A stretch of DNA of 64,000 bases from Bacillota bacterium (GCA_023409535.1 JAEYGZ010000046.1:248001-312000); one strand, 5' to 3'; positions 35,675 through 43,215 are shown, numbered from the stretch's first letter. Made by a program: numbers and translations. The notes: a model not told the origin generated them from the letters alone.

Positions 35675-35717
35675 GCTGTCAGATTATTTCATATGAAATA
35701 GTCTGGCAGCTTTTTTT
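35675..35717 (+). terminator. Intrinsic terminator after ftsZ
   Basis: A long stem runs from GCTGTCAGATTATTTC (from 35675) to GAAATAGTCTGGCAGC (to 35710). It has two G-T wobbles and a short central loop and is followed by seven T. Ends the dcw operon before the sporulation sigma genes. Confidence 0.9.
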
Positions 35718-35789
35718 GTGTCCCAAAGGGGGATAAGCACGGTTGCTGTAAAAATAAGTAAATGAAAACAAGGAGTTAGCATCCAAGAA

Positions 35790-35822
35790 CTGACATATTT
35801 TGGAAATGATATGGGTTATAAT
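35790..35822 (+). promoter_or_regulatory. spoIIGA: Candidate spoIIG promoter with long spacer
   Basis: CTGACA (35790-35795) and a perfect TATAAT (35817-35822) are separated by 21 bases. B. subtilis spoIIG is known for consensus-like boxes with an over-long (22-base) spacer that requires Spo0A~P. A clear Spo0A box (TGTCGAA) was not found nearby, so the analogy rests on the spacing and position. Confidence 0.5.
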
Positions 35823-35834
35823 ATTCACGAATAA

Positions 35835-35940
35835 GCGGATTAGTCCATGTGTGCAGGCATGATTACCAAGCTTGCTTAGGTAAATGCACCTATGCATATG
35901 GATAAGTGCAGCGGTGAGCAGCGTAATCTTCGGTTATGCC
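35835..35940 (+). ncRNA. Structured RNA element A in the spoIIGA leader (unrecognised family)
   Basis: Predicted fold: P1 GGATTA (35837-35842) / TAATCT (35924-35929) with a G-U end; P2 TCCAT (35844-35848) / ATGGA (35898-35902), extended by GTGCA / TGCAC and TACC / GGTA; P3 GCGG / CAGC around loop TGAG (35911-35922); then a small GGTTATGCC hairpin (35932-35940). The same layout with substituted pairs occurs upstream of topA (49824-49892). I do not recognise it as a known riboswitch or ncRNA family. Confidence 0.5.
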
Positions 35941-35998
35941 GAATATAAAGCATTCAAGCTTCTATTCCGCGCAGCGTATGTAAACTCGGAGGTGAAAC

Positions 35999-36994
35999 TT
36001 GTACCTTGAGATCTATCCTGACGTTGTATTTATATTGAATTTCATCGTTGATTTCATCCTGCTTGTGCTGCTGAAAGCAGTAAACAGGAAAAAAAGCAGC
36101 ACCCATAGGCTGCTGTCAGCTGCAGTGATAGGCGCACTTTCTGCGGTTTGTGTTAGCCTCACACCCTGGTTCATGAACACAAAGGTGATTGCAGCAGCTG
36201 GCAGTTTCGGGCCGGTATTCGTGCAGGGGATGATGTTAATTGTGAAAGTGGGCGCCTTACTGATGATGCTTTTTGTTTCCTTTGGAAAAATGAAAGGAAT
36301 AGAGCTGCTGAAGCAGATAATTGCCTTACTGCTGCTAAGCTACATCATCGGAGGGTTGATGAATTCCATATACTATTATACTGACATCAGGGAATATCTG
36401 CTGAATCTGGGCAATCAGCTGATATTAAGCAATCTTTCCGTATGGTTTATTATCCCGGTGACACTGGGGATATTACTTCTTGGGATTGGATTGATTGCGC
36501 TGTACCGGATTTATCAGCGTAATAGCCGTGAGACCTACGAGGTTGAGCTTTTTTTGGAAACAGAAAGGGTAAATACGACAGGATTGTATGATACGGGAAA
36601 TTGCCTGTATGATCCGATGAATCATAAGCCTGTTATGGTAGTGGAGGAAGGTATTATGGAAGCACTGATCTCCGGGGAATGGGGAATCAAGTTTCAGGCT
36701 GCCAGGGATTATCTTAGTCAAACGGAGGCAGTCAAAGCAGAAGAGGCAGCCGCCAGGGATGAATTTACTGAGTCCGCAGACCTGGCAAACAAGTTCCTTC
36801 GCAGGGTGCGAATCATTCCGTACAGTTCTGTCGGTAAAGCCAAAGGAACGATGCTGGGATTAATGCTGGATAAAGTATTAATTCATAAAGGAGAGGAGAC
36901 CGTTTGCCGCGAGAAGGTAATTGCGGCAGTCTGTGACTGGAGGTTATCTCCCAAGGAGGAATATCATGTAATATTACATAAAGATTTTTTATAA
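35999..36994 (+). CDS. spoIIGA: Sigma-E processing peptidase SpoIIGA
   Basis: Membrane aspartic protease that activates pro-sigma-E in the mother cell, 331 aa. The N-terminal half holds about five helices (VFILNFIVDFILLVLL onward). The C-terminal half carries the protease motif LYDTGNCLYDP, whose Asp-Thr-Gly is the catalytic triad of a retroviral-type half site, and the domain extends to IIPYSSVGKAKGTMLG. The start is TTG at 35999 with GGAGGTG at 35988-35994. It is followed by its substrate sigE, as in Bacillus. Confidence 0.93.
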   Translation: MYLEIYPDVVFILNFIVDFILLVLLKAVNRKKSSTHRLLSAAVIGALSAVCVSLTPWFMNTKVIAAAGSFGPVFVQGMMLIVKVGALLMMLFVSFGKMKGIELLKQIIALLLLSYIIGGLMNSIYYYTDIREYLLNLGNQLILSNLSVWFIIPVTLGILLLGIGLIALYRIYQRNSRETYEVELFLETERVNTTGLYDTGNCLYDPMNHKPVMVVEEGIMEALISGEWGIKFQAARDYLSQTEAVKAEEAAARDEFTESADLANKFLRRVRIIPYSSVGKAKGTMLGLMLDKVLIHKGEETVCREKVIAAVCDWRLSPKEEYHVILHKDFL

Positions 36995-37013
36995 TGTGTG
37001 TATTCACACACAT
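36994..37013 (+). other. Hairpin in the spoIIGA-sigE gap
   Basis: A perfect 8-bp stem ATGTGTGT / ACACACAT with a 4-base ATTC loop, starting on the last base of the spoIIGA stop codon. No T-run follows. Confidence 0.5.
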
Positions 37014-37054
37014 GAATATGGCGGCAGCAAGCAAGTAATCATGGGAGGTTAGTT

Positions 37055-37795
37055 ATGCTTTTAAAGTTATCGATACACAATAAGTTCCAGTTTCGGTTGA
37101 TTCCGGACATAAAAACAATCATATTCGGACATCAGGGAGAAATCCATTATATCGGAGGAGCGGAGGTACTTCCGCCGCCCCTGGATCCGGCAAGAGAAGC
37201 AGAAGTGATTAATGAACTTGGAACCGAGCGGGATGCCCAGATGAAGTCAATTCTGGTCGAACATAATCTCCGTCTTGTTGTATACATAGCCAAAAAGTTT
37301 GATAATACCGGTGTCGGAGTGGAGGATTTAATCTCCATCGGAACCATTGGGCTTATAAAGGCGATCAATACCTTTAATCCGGATAAGAATATTAAACTGG
37401 CAACCTATGCTTCACGTTGCATAGAAAATGAGATTCTCATGTATCTGAGACGCAATAATAAGACAAAGCTTGAGGTCTCCATTGATGAGCCGCTGAATGT
37501 GGACTGGGATGGAAACGAGCTGCTCCTGTCCGATATTCTGGGGACAGAGGAAGATGTGATTTACCGAAATATAGAAGAGGAGGTGGACCGGAAGCTCCTT
37601 CGCAAAGCTCTGTCAAAGCTTTCGGACAGAGAGCGGATCATTGTTGATCTGCGGTTTGGATTAAACACCGACGACGGTACCGAACGGACCCAAAAGGAGG
37701 TTGCGGACCTTCTAGGAATATCACAGTCCTATATCTCCAGGCTTGAGAAAAAAATCATAAAACGGCTGAAAAAGGAAATGGTTAGATTTGAGTAG
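37055..37795 (+). CDS. sigE: Sporulation sigma factor SigE (pro-sigma-E)
   Basis: Early mother-cell sigma factor, 246 aa, made with an N-terminal pro-sequence (about the first 25-30 residues, FQFRLIPDIKTIIFGHQGE) that SpoIIGA removes. Region 2: LVVYIAKKFDNTGVGVEDLISIGTIGLIKA then LATYASRCIENEILMYLRR. Region 4: DRERIIVDLRFGL and KEVADLLGISQSYISRLEKK. The pro-sequence and the gene pair with spoIIGA separate it from SigK and SigG. Confidence 0.95.
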   Translation: MLLKLSIHNKFQFRLIPDIKTIIFGHQGEIHYIGGAEVLPPPLDPAREAEVINELGTERDAQMKSILVEHNLRLVVYIAKKFDNTGVGVEDLISIGTIGLIKAINTFNPDKNIKLATYASRCIENEILMYLRRNNKTKLEVSIDEPLNVDWDGNELLLSDILGTEEDVIYRNIEEEVDRKLLRKALSKLSDRERIIVDLRFGLNTDDGTERTQKEVADLLGISQSYISRLEKKIIKRLKKEMVRFE

Positions 37796-37819
37796 GCCAT
37801 AATATAATATTGCCATTCG

Positions 37820-37939
37820 ATTATCGGAACTGATTTTAAAGTTTTGATAATATTGCCACTCGATTATCGGAACTGATTTTTAAAGTTTCGATAATATTGT
37901 CATTTGATTATCGAAACTGATTTTTAAAGTTTCGATAAT
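37820..37939 (+). repeat. Tandem hairpin repeat array, locus 2 (sigE-sigG gap)
   Basis: Three hairpins with a period of 43-44 bases: 37820-37851 (ATTATCGGAACT / AGTTTTGATAAT), 37863-37895 (ATTATCGGAACT / AGTTTCGATAAT) and 37907-37939 (ATTATCGAAACT / AGTTTCGATAAT, perfect). Differences between units keep pairing through G-U or A-U changes. Arms match locus 1 at 10881-10953. Confidence 0.85.
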
Positions 37940-37966
37940 ATGGTAATTATTTCTTCACTGCCCTTC

Positions 37967-38018
37967 GTATAAACCTGAGCCAAAAAGTGAATCATTTTAT
38001 AAAGAAAATGAATGATTC
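37967..38018 (+). promoter_or_regulatory. sigG: Possible sigma-F-type promoter and RBS-proximal hairpin before sigG
   Basis: GTATA (37967-37971) followed 15 bases later by GTGAATCATT (37987-37996) partially resembles the sigma-F consensus. GAATCATT (37989-37996) also pairs with AATGATTC (38011-38018), forming a hairpin that ends exactly at the sigG Shine-Dalgarno. In Bacillus sigG is read by sigma-F and its translation is hindered by a leader hairpin. The match here is weak. Confidence 0.3.
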
Positions 38019-38030
38019 GGAGGATCAGAT

Positions 38031-38807
38031 ATGGCTCTTTATAAGGTTGAGATTTGCGGTGTAAATACATCTAAATTGCCATTATTAAAAAACAGTGAAA
38101 AGGATGAATTGTTTCAAAGAATTTTAAATGGGGATAAGGAAGCCAGGGAACTTTATATTAAGGGCAACTTAAGGCTGGTACTGTCCATCATTCAAAGATT
38201 CTCAGGCAGTAATGAAAATGTTGATGATTTATTCCAGATAGGATGTATCGGCCTGATGAAAGCAATCGACAATTTTGATATAACGCAGAATGTGAAGTTT
38301 TCTACCTATGCCGTGCCGATGATTATCGGTGAAATCCGCAGATATCTGAGAGATAATAATGCAATCCGTGTCAGCAGATCCCTGAGAGATACTGCCTATA
38401 AAGCGATTTATGCCAAGGAAGCCCTGGTAAAGCGGAATGAAAAGGAACCGACCATCAATGAGATAGCGGCAGAAATCGGCATCAGTAAGGAAGATATCGT
38501 ATATGCGCTGGATGCAATTCAAAGTCCGGTATCCTTGTACGATCCTGTTTATGTAGAAGGCGGAGATGCGCTTTATATCATGGATCAGGTAAGTGACAAG
38601 AAGAATAAGGAAGAGAATTGGATAGAAGAGATTTCGTTAAAGGAAGCAATGGATAAGCTGTCTGCAAGGGAGCACAACATTATCAAGCTGCGTTTCTTTG
38701 AAGGAAAGACACAGATGGAGGTTGCCAGAGAGATAAATATCTCCCAGGCACAGGTGAGTCGGTTGGAAAAATCGGCACTGAAGAATATGCGCAATTATCT
38801 TTTATAA
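38031..38807 (+). CDS. sigG: Sporulation sigma factor SigG
   Basis: Late forespore sigma factor, 258 aa. The N-terminus MALYKVEICGVNTSKLPLL is characteristic of SigG and lacks a pro-sequence. Region 2: LVLSIIQRFSGSNENVDDLFQIGCIGLMKAI; region 3 in EPTINEIAAEIGISKEDI; region 4 in LRFFEGKTQMEVAREI and ISQAQVSRLEKSAL. RBS GGAGG (38019-38023). Completes the spoIIGA-sigE-sigG block known from B. subtilis. Confidence 0.96.
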   Translation: MALYKVEICGVNTSKLPLLKNSEKDELFQRILNGDKEARELYIKGNLRLVLSIIQRFSGSNENVDDLFQIGCIGLMKAIDNFDITQNVKFSTYAVPMIIGEIRRYLRDNNAIRVSRSLRDTAYKAIYAKEALVKRNEKEPTINEIAAEIGISKEDIVYALDAIQSPVSLYDPVYVEGGDALYIMDQVSDKKNKEENWIEEISLKEAMDKLSAREHNIIKLRFFEGKTQMEVAREINISQAQVSRLEKSALKNMRNYLL

Positions 38808-38837
38808 AACAGGCCATTCGTAATCATTTCATCGGAT

Positions 38838-38887
38838 GATGATTTATCATAGGATGATTTATCGATAATCATCAGGATAATCATCAG
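38838..38887 (+). repeat. Paired direct/inverted repeat after sigG
   Basis: GATGATTTATC occurs twice (38838-38848, 38853-38863), followed by two copies of its near complement GATAATCATCAG (38864-38875, 38876-38887). The whole can fold into one long or two alternative hairpins. Together with 38915-38950 it fills the otherwise gene-free 38808-39166. Confidence 0.6.
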
Positions 38888-38914
38888 GTTGAATTGATTC
38901 ATATAGAGAGCATG

Positions 38915-38950
38915 ATAGGGCATACATCCGGTTTGCGATGTTTGCCCTAT
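38915..38950 (+). terminator. Hairpin, possible factor-independent stop after sigG
   Basis: ATAGGGCATACATC (38915-38928) pairs with GATGTTTGCCCTAT (38937-38950) with one T-T mismatch and an 8-base loop. No proper T-run follows, so terminator function is uncertain. Confidence 0.45.
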
Positions 38951-39166
38951 TGTGGTTTACGTATGAAACGGCTCAAATTGATTGCACTTGTATTTTTGCA
39001 ATAATAGTATCATATATATATATTTCCTACTTTTTGGTGTATAATTTGGTAGTTATACTAATTGAAAATGTTATATAAATATGGTAGCTTTAATGACATA
39101 GGTATATAAAGATTTAAATCGTTTTTTGTGAATATACTTAAGATAAAACCGGGGGATGAAACATTT

Positions 39167-40480
39167 ATGGATATAATCCTGCAAATAATTAATCGGCCAC
39201 AGGAAATTATGGAAGCAATTATATGGTACCGTATCATGACGGCGATGCTGGACAGGAAGTATAAACAGAGGTATTATATCCTTGCAGCAATTCTTATGTA
39301 TATTCTGAATGTTATGAAGACTGTAATTTTCTCATTTCCCGCAATGACGCACCTATCTCTGATCGGAACAATTGTCCTGTTGATTTATACACTGATTGCC
39401 GGCATTTTACTTTTTTCCAACACCTTTTTTGAAAAGTTCATTTGGTGGGGGATTTATTATTTTGGTATCATTATTATGGAGCTGCTTGCCGTAATCATCA
39501 TCCCTGCGGTATCCGGTATTTCCCTGCGGGACATTCAGACAGATACTGCAGTTTATCATTTGGTATGGGTAACCACCAAAATAGTTACGCTGTTGGCATT
39601 TGAACTGTTTATCAGCTTCAGAAAAGGCAAGCTGCAGATCAACACCCGTTTTTATAAGAATCTCTGGATATTAATAACGTTTAATCTTCTGTTGATATTG
39701 GGCTGCGTTGCCTTATATTTCAACCTGCATAATCCCGGGATTAACCTGGAGGAGCTTGTCAGGATATTTTATCTGGTAGTGCTGGCAACGATGATTGTGT
39801 CTTTGGTGCTGGTATTTCGGATTGAGTACGATTCCCGGAAAGAGATGAAGAACAGGTTACAGCTGCAGCAGATGGAGCTGGAATTAGAGCAGCATAAGGA
39901 AATCATGAAGGTGACAAACAATCTTCGAAAGCTGCGTCATGACATGAATAACCATATCGGATTAATTCATGAACTCATTCATGCGAACCGGTATGATGAA
40001 CTAAGAATGTATATCACCCAGTTATATGGTGATGTGAAAGAAGCCAATGAACTTGTAATATCCGATAACAATACACTCTCAATGCTATTAAATGCCAAGA
40101 AAAATAAGGCAAAAGAACAGAATATTGATTTTCAGAATTTCCTGGGTGCATCCCTTGCAGGGGTGCAGGATAAGGATTTATGTACACTTCTGGGCAATAT
40201 TCTTGATAACGCTATTGAGGCTGCAGGACAGGCCTTAGATAGAAAATATATTGATTTTTCTTTACAAAAGACGCAGGATGGGAGTGTGATAACATGTGTT
40301 AATTCCTTTGGTGTAAAGCCAGTGGTGAAAAGAGGCAGGTTCGTATCCGCCAAAAAGAATGCTCATGTTCATGGAATTGGTACTGAGAACATCAGAGATA
40401 TCGTAGTAAAATATCAGGGTGAGGTTCAATTTGACTATGACGATGAGGCATTTCAGGTACGAATTGTACTGCCGTTATAA
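39167..40480 (+). CDS. AgrC-like GHKL sensor histidine kinase
   Basis: 437-aa membrane kinase. About six hydrophobic segments fill the first 210 residues (starting IIWYRIMTAML; later LIGTIVLLIYTLIAGILLF). A coiled-coil region and the phosphoacceptor motif KLRHDMNNHIG follow. The GHKL ATPase domain shows GNILDNAIEAA (N box) and HGIGTENIRDIV (G box). The ATG at 39167 is preferred, with GGGGGA about 10 bases upstream; a GTG at 39128 lacks an RBS. Pairs with the LytTR regulator 39 bases downstream. AgrC relatives sense cyclic peptides, but no agrB or agrD is near. Confidence 0.85.
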   Translation: MDIILQIINRPQEIMEAIIWYRIMTAMLDRKYKQRYYILAAILMYILNVMKTVIFSFPAMTHLSLIGTIVLLIYTLIAGILLFSNTFFEKFIWWGIYYFGIIIMELLAVIIIPAVSGISLRDIQTDTAVYHLVWVTTKIVTLLAFELFISFRKGKLQINTRFYKNLWILITFNLLLILGCVALYFNLHNPGINLEELVRIFYLVVLATMIVSLVLVFRIEYDSRKEMKNRLQLQQMELELEQHKEIMKVTNNLRKLRHDMNNHIGLIHELIHANRYDELRMYITQLYGDVKEANELVISDNNTLSMLLNAKKNKAKEQNIDFQNFLGASLAGVQDKDLCTLLGNILDNAIEAAGQALDRKYIDFSLQKTQDGSVITCVNSFGVKPVVKRGRFVSAKKNAHVHGIGTENIRDIVVKYQGEVQFDYDDEAFQVRIVLPL

Positions 40481-40519
40481 ACTTACACAAAAGATAAACA
40501 TCAAAGAAGGGGATTATTC

Positions 40520-41239
40520 ATGAAACTTAATATTGCTGTATGTGATGACGAGGCGATTGCGCTGAAAATTAATTGTACTTATGTCGAAGAGCTGGCGAAG
40601 AAATACAGAGTAGATGCCAATATTATTGGCTTTTCTACCGGCAAAGCAGTGATGGAGTTTCTGGATAATAATTATATTGATATAGCTTTTCTGGATATAG
40701 ACTTAAAGGGGATGAACGGAATACAGCTGGCATCCGTTTTACAGAAGAAGAATTCCAAGGCTATAACAATATTTATTACCGGTCATAGGGAATTTGCATA
40801 TGATGCCTTCATGGTGGAGGCTTTCAGTTTTTTAATGAAACCTATTGATCCGGAGAGAATGGAACGTATCTTTAAAAAGGCAATGATGCAAATTAATTAT
40901 ATGAGTAACCGTAAGCTTCGGACTCCGCTGATTATTACGGAGGATAATATTAAGAAGAAACTCAATCAGAGTTTAATTATTTTCATAGAGCGGGAGGATG
41001 CACAAAGCATTATTGTTACTAAGACGTCCAGGCACTATGTTTATGAAACGATTACTTCATTAATTGGGCGGTTAGAGGTGAATTTTCTGCGGATCAACCA
41101 GAGTGCTATCGTGAATCTCACAGAAGTAGCCTCTCTGCAGCAGAATCAAATAATAATGAAGAGTGGTGAAACCTTTACCATCGGGCGTACCTATCATAAG
41201 GAGGTAAAGAGGAGATACCTGGATTTTCCCCAGGGGTAA
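40520..41239 (+). CDS. AgrA-like LytTR response regulator
   Basis: 239-aa cytoplasmic regulator. The receiver domain has the acidic pair in AVCDDEAI, the phospho-acceptor in AFLDIDLKGMNG and the conserved lysine in FLMKPIDPE. The LytTR DNA-binding domain starts about residue 145 (IIFIEREDAQSIIVTKTSRHY) and includes FLRINQSAIVNLTEV and FTIGRTYHKEVKRRY. It is the cognate partner of the kinase upstream. Targets unknown; the structured gap downstream is one candidate. Confidence 0.9.
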   Translation: MKLNIAVCDDEAIALKINCTYVEELAKKYRVDANIIGFSTGKAVMEFLDNNYIDIAFLDIDLKGMNGIQLASVLQKKNSKAITIFITGHREFAYDAFMVEAFSFLMKPIDPERMERIFKKAMMQINYMSNRKLRTPLIITEDNIKKKLNQSLIIFIEREDAQSIIVTKTSRHYVYETITSLIGRLEVNFLRINQSAIVNLTEVASLQQNQIIMKSGETFTIGRTYHKEVKRRYLDFPQG

Positions 41240-41382
41240 TCGACATAATCACAGCTATATTTAGAGTAGGGTAATTATATCCAAGATAAATGCAGAATAA
41301 TGATGAATAAATGCAGAATTATAAGAAACGAAAAGCATTGGTTTGTGAAAAATGCTAAATAAATAGAAAAATGTATCATTTG

Positions 41383-41463
41383 GTCAGGAGTTGTTGAAAA
41401 AATAACAATCTTTTTGTACTATATTGTTGGAAAAGTATATATGAGAGGCCTCTGGCTCCTGAC
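41383..41463 (+). other. Structured stretch in the 370-bp regulator-nitroreductase gap
   Basis: GTCAGGAG (41383-41390) is the exact reverse complement of CTCCTGAC (41456-41463). Between them are TTGTT / AACAA and the palindrome AGAGGCCTCT. A possible promoter TTGTAC (41414-41419), 16 bases, TATATA (41436-41441) lies inside. The rest of 41240-41609 holds no gene. Confidence 0.4.
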
Positions 41464-41502
41464 TATATATCGGTTGTGTAGGGGAATATACAACATTAAC
41501 GG

Positions 41503-41544
41503 TTAGCATAGATTCTACTGGGCAAGCAGTAGAATCTATGCTAA
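41503..41544 (+). promoter_or_regulatory. Perfect 18-bp hairpin upstream of the nitroreductase
   Basis: TTAGCATAGATTCTACTG (41503-41520) and CAGTAGAATCTATGCTAA (41527-41544) with a 6-base loop GGCAAG. No T-run follows (ATTGTTTATA), so it may be an attenuator, an operator for a dimeric regulator or an RNA stabiliser rather than a plain terminator. Confidence 0.65.
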
Positions 41545-41609
41545 ATTGTTTATACAGGTGAGTTTACATACGAATTCACAATAAAGATCAATTCCTGAAG
41601 GAGGGGTTT

Positions 41610-42338
41610 ATGATGAATGAAGTGATGAATCAGCTAAAGAAAAGAAAGTCTGTCAGGGTTTATGAAGACAAAAGGATACCTGATGAGGTGAAGCAGGAGA
41701 TAATCAGTTCTGCTTTTGAAGCACCAACTGCCGGGTCGATGATGCTTTATAGTATTCTGGATATTACGGATGAAGAGTTAAAGGCGAAGCTGGCCGTAAC
41801 CTGTGATCATCAGCCGTTTATCGCCAAAGCACCGCTGGTGCTGATTTTTCTGGCGGATTATCAAAGATGGTATGACGGATTTTACGCCGAAGGCTGTAAT
41901 CCAAGGAAGCCCGGTGAAGGAGACCTTTTAATGGCCTGCGCCGATGCAATTATTGCAGCACAGAATACTGTGGTGGCTGCCGAGTCTTATGGTGTGGGTT
42001 CCTGTTATATTGGGGATATTATAGAAAATTGTGAGACAGTGCGGGAGCTGCTTAATCTTCCGGATTATGCCGTACCTGCAGCTATGCTGGTATACGGCTA
42101 TCCGACCCGGGGGCAGCTTGAGCGTAAGAAGAATCCCCGGTTTGATAAGGAGTATATTGTGTTTGAGAATTGTTACCGGCGGCTGAACAAGGAAGAGCAG
42201 GAAGAGATGCATCACAGGCGGGACGCTGTGAAGGACCCGGCAGAGAGTATCCGTGCCATCTGCAATCGAAAATACATGTCTGATTTTTCGATTGAAATGA
42301 GCCGCTCTGCCGGGATCTATCTTGAGAAATTCAGGTAG
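41610..42338 (+). CDS. Nitroreductase family protein
   Basis: FMN-dependent NAD(P)H oxidoreductase family, 242 aa. The N-terminal flavin-binding motif is KKRKSVRVYED, followed by APTAGSMM. A long central insert contains YQRWYDGFYAEGC, and a glycine-rich segment AAESYGVGSCYIGD. The last third includes LVYGYPTRGQLERKK, typical of the SagB/NfsA-type group. RBS AAGGAGGGG (41598-41606). Its last 8 bases overlap the convergent ROK kinase gene. Substrate unknown. Confidence 0.82.
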   Translation: MMNEVMNQLKKRKSVRVYEDKRIPDEVKQEIISSAFEAPTAGSMMLYSILDITDEELKAKLAVTCDHQPFIAKAPLVLIFLADYQRWYDGFYAEGCNPRKPGEGDLLMACADAIIAAQNTVVAAESYGVGSCYIGDIIENCETVRELLNLPDYAVPAAMLVYGYPTRGQLERKKNPRFDKEYIVFENCYRRLNKEEQEEMHHRRDAVKDPAESIRAICNRKYMSDFSIEMSRSAGIYLEKFR

Positions 42339-43215
42339 AAACAGTTCGCTCCAACTCCAGCTTCGCCAGCTGAATGCAGCCCATAATTCCCTGATTATCG
42401 TTTAAGGAAGCCGGTACAATATAATTTTCCATATCCTCAAGCTGGGACACCCTGACATAACCGTTCAGTAATTCTGCTACCTTCCTTCGAATAAGAGGGA
42501 AGAGCTGTTCCTGGTGCATAACGCCTCCGCCCAGCACAATCCTATGAGGGGATAAGGTAAGAATATAGTTCACAAGACCCTGTGCAATATAGTAAGCTTC
42601 CAGCTCCCATACCTCACTCCGGTCCTTCAGCTCGTAAGCCTTTTTACCCCAGCGCTTCTCGATAGAGGGACCGGAGGCCAATCCTTCCAGACAATTCGGA
42701 TGATAAGGACAAACACCGGTGAATTGGTCTTCGGGATGCTTGTTCAGCAGAATATGACCGCCTTCCGGATGAAGCATACCATGGAGCAGGGAACCGTTTA
42801 GGTAGACGCCGACGCCGACACCGGTACCGATGGTAATATAAATTCCTGAAGTTAATCCCTTTATGCTGCCCCAGGTAGCTTCTCCCAACGCAGATGCATT
42901 GACATCCGTATCAAAACCGATGGGAACATTCAACCTCCGCCCAATATTGCCGACGAGATTATAGTTAGCCCAGGCAAGCTTCGGCGTGGAGGTAATAGAT
43001 CCATACGTTTTTGAATCCCTGTTCAGATCGATGGGGCCAAAGGAACCGATGCCCAGTGCCTGTATACCCTTTCCCTGAAAATAATCGATAATCTGTGCAA
43101 CAGTAATTTCCGGTGTTTCGGTGGGAATTGAGTGTTGCTCCATAATTTCACCATGCTCATTTCCAATGGCAAGTACCATCTTCGTACCGCCGGCTTCAAG
43201 TGCTCCGAATAACAT
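42331..43215 (-). CDS. ROK family sugar kinase (fructokinase-like)
   Basis: 294-aa cytoplasmic kinase. The N-terminal phosphate loop is GALEAGGTKMVLAIG; DTDVNASALGE contains the catalytic Asp region; TIGTGVGVGVYLNG is the second phosphate motif. The ROK zinc site reads HPEGGHILLNKHPED followed by CPYHPNCLEGLASGPS (His and three Cys), then LGGGVMHQ. The combination EAGGTK plus the HPED element fits Firmicute fructokinases (ScrK/GmuE type). Sugar specificity is inferred from family only. Confidence 0.85.
   Translation of the reverse strand: MLFGALEAGGTKMVLAIGNEHGEIMEQHSIPTETPEITVAQIIDYFQGKGIQALGIGSFGPIDLNRDSKTYGSITSTPKLAWANYNLVGNIGRRLNVPIGFDTDVNASALGEATWGSIKGLTSGIYITIGTGVGVGVYLNGSLLHGMLHPEGGHILLNKHPEDQFTGVCPYHPNCLEGLASGPSIEKRWGKKAYELKDRSEVWELEAYYIAQGLVNYILTLSPHRIVLGGGVMHQEQLFPLIRRKVAELLNGYVRVSQLEDMENYIVPASLNDNQGIMGCIQLAKLELERTVST

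Noticed and set aside
39034..39092. LytTR binding sites upstream of the kinase gene
   Set aside because: TTTGGT/TGGTAG repeats are suggestive, but spacing (13 and 34 bases) and sequence do not fit the usual pair of about 9-base boxes one per two turns; kept only as a test site.
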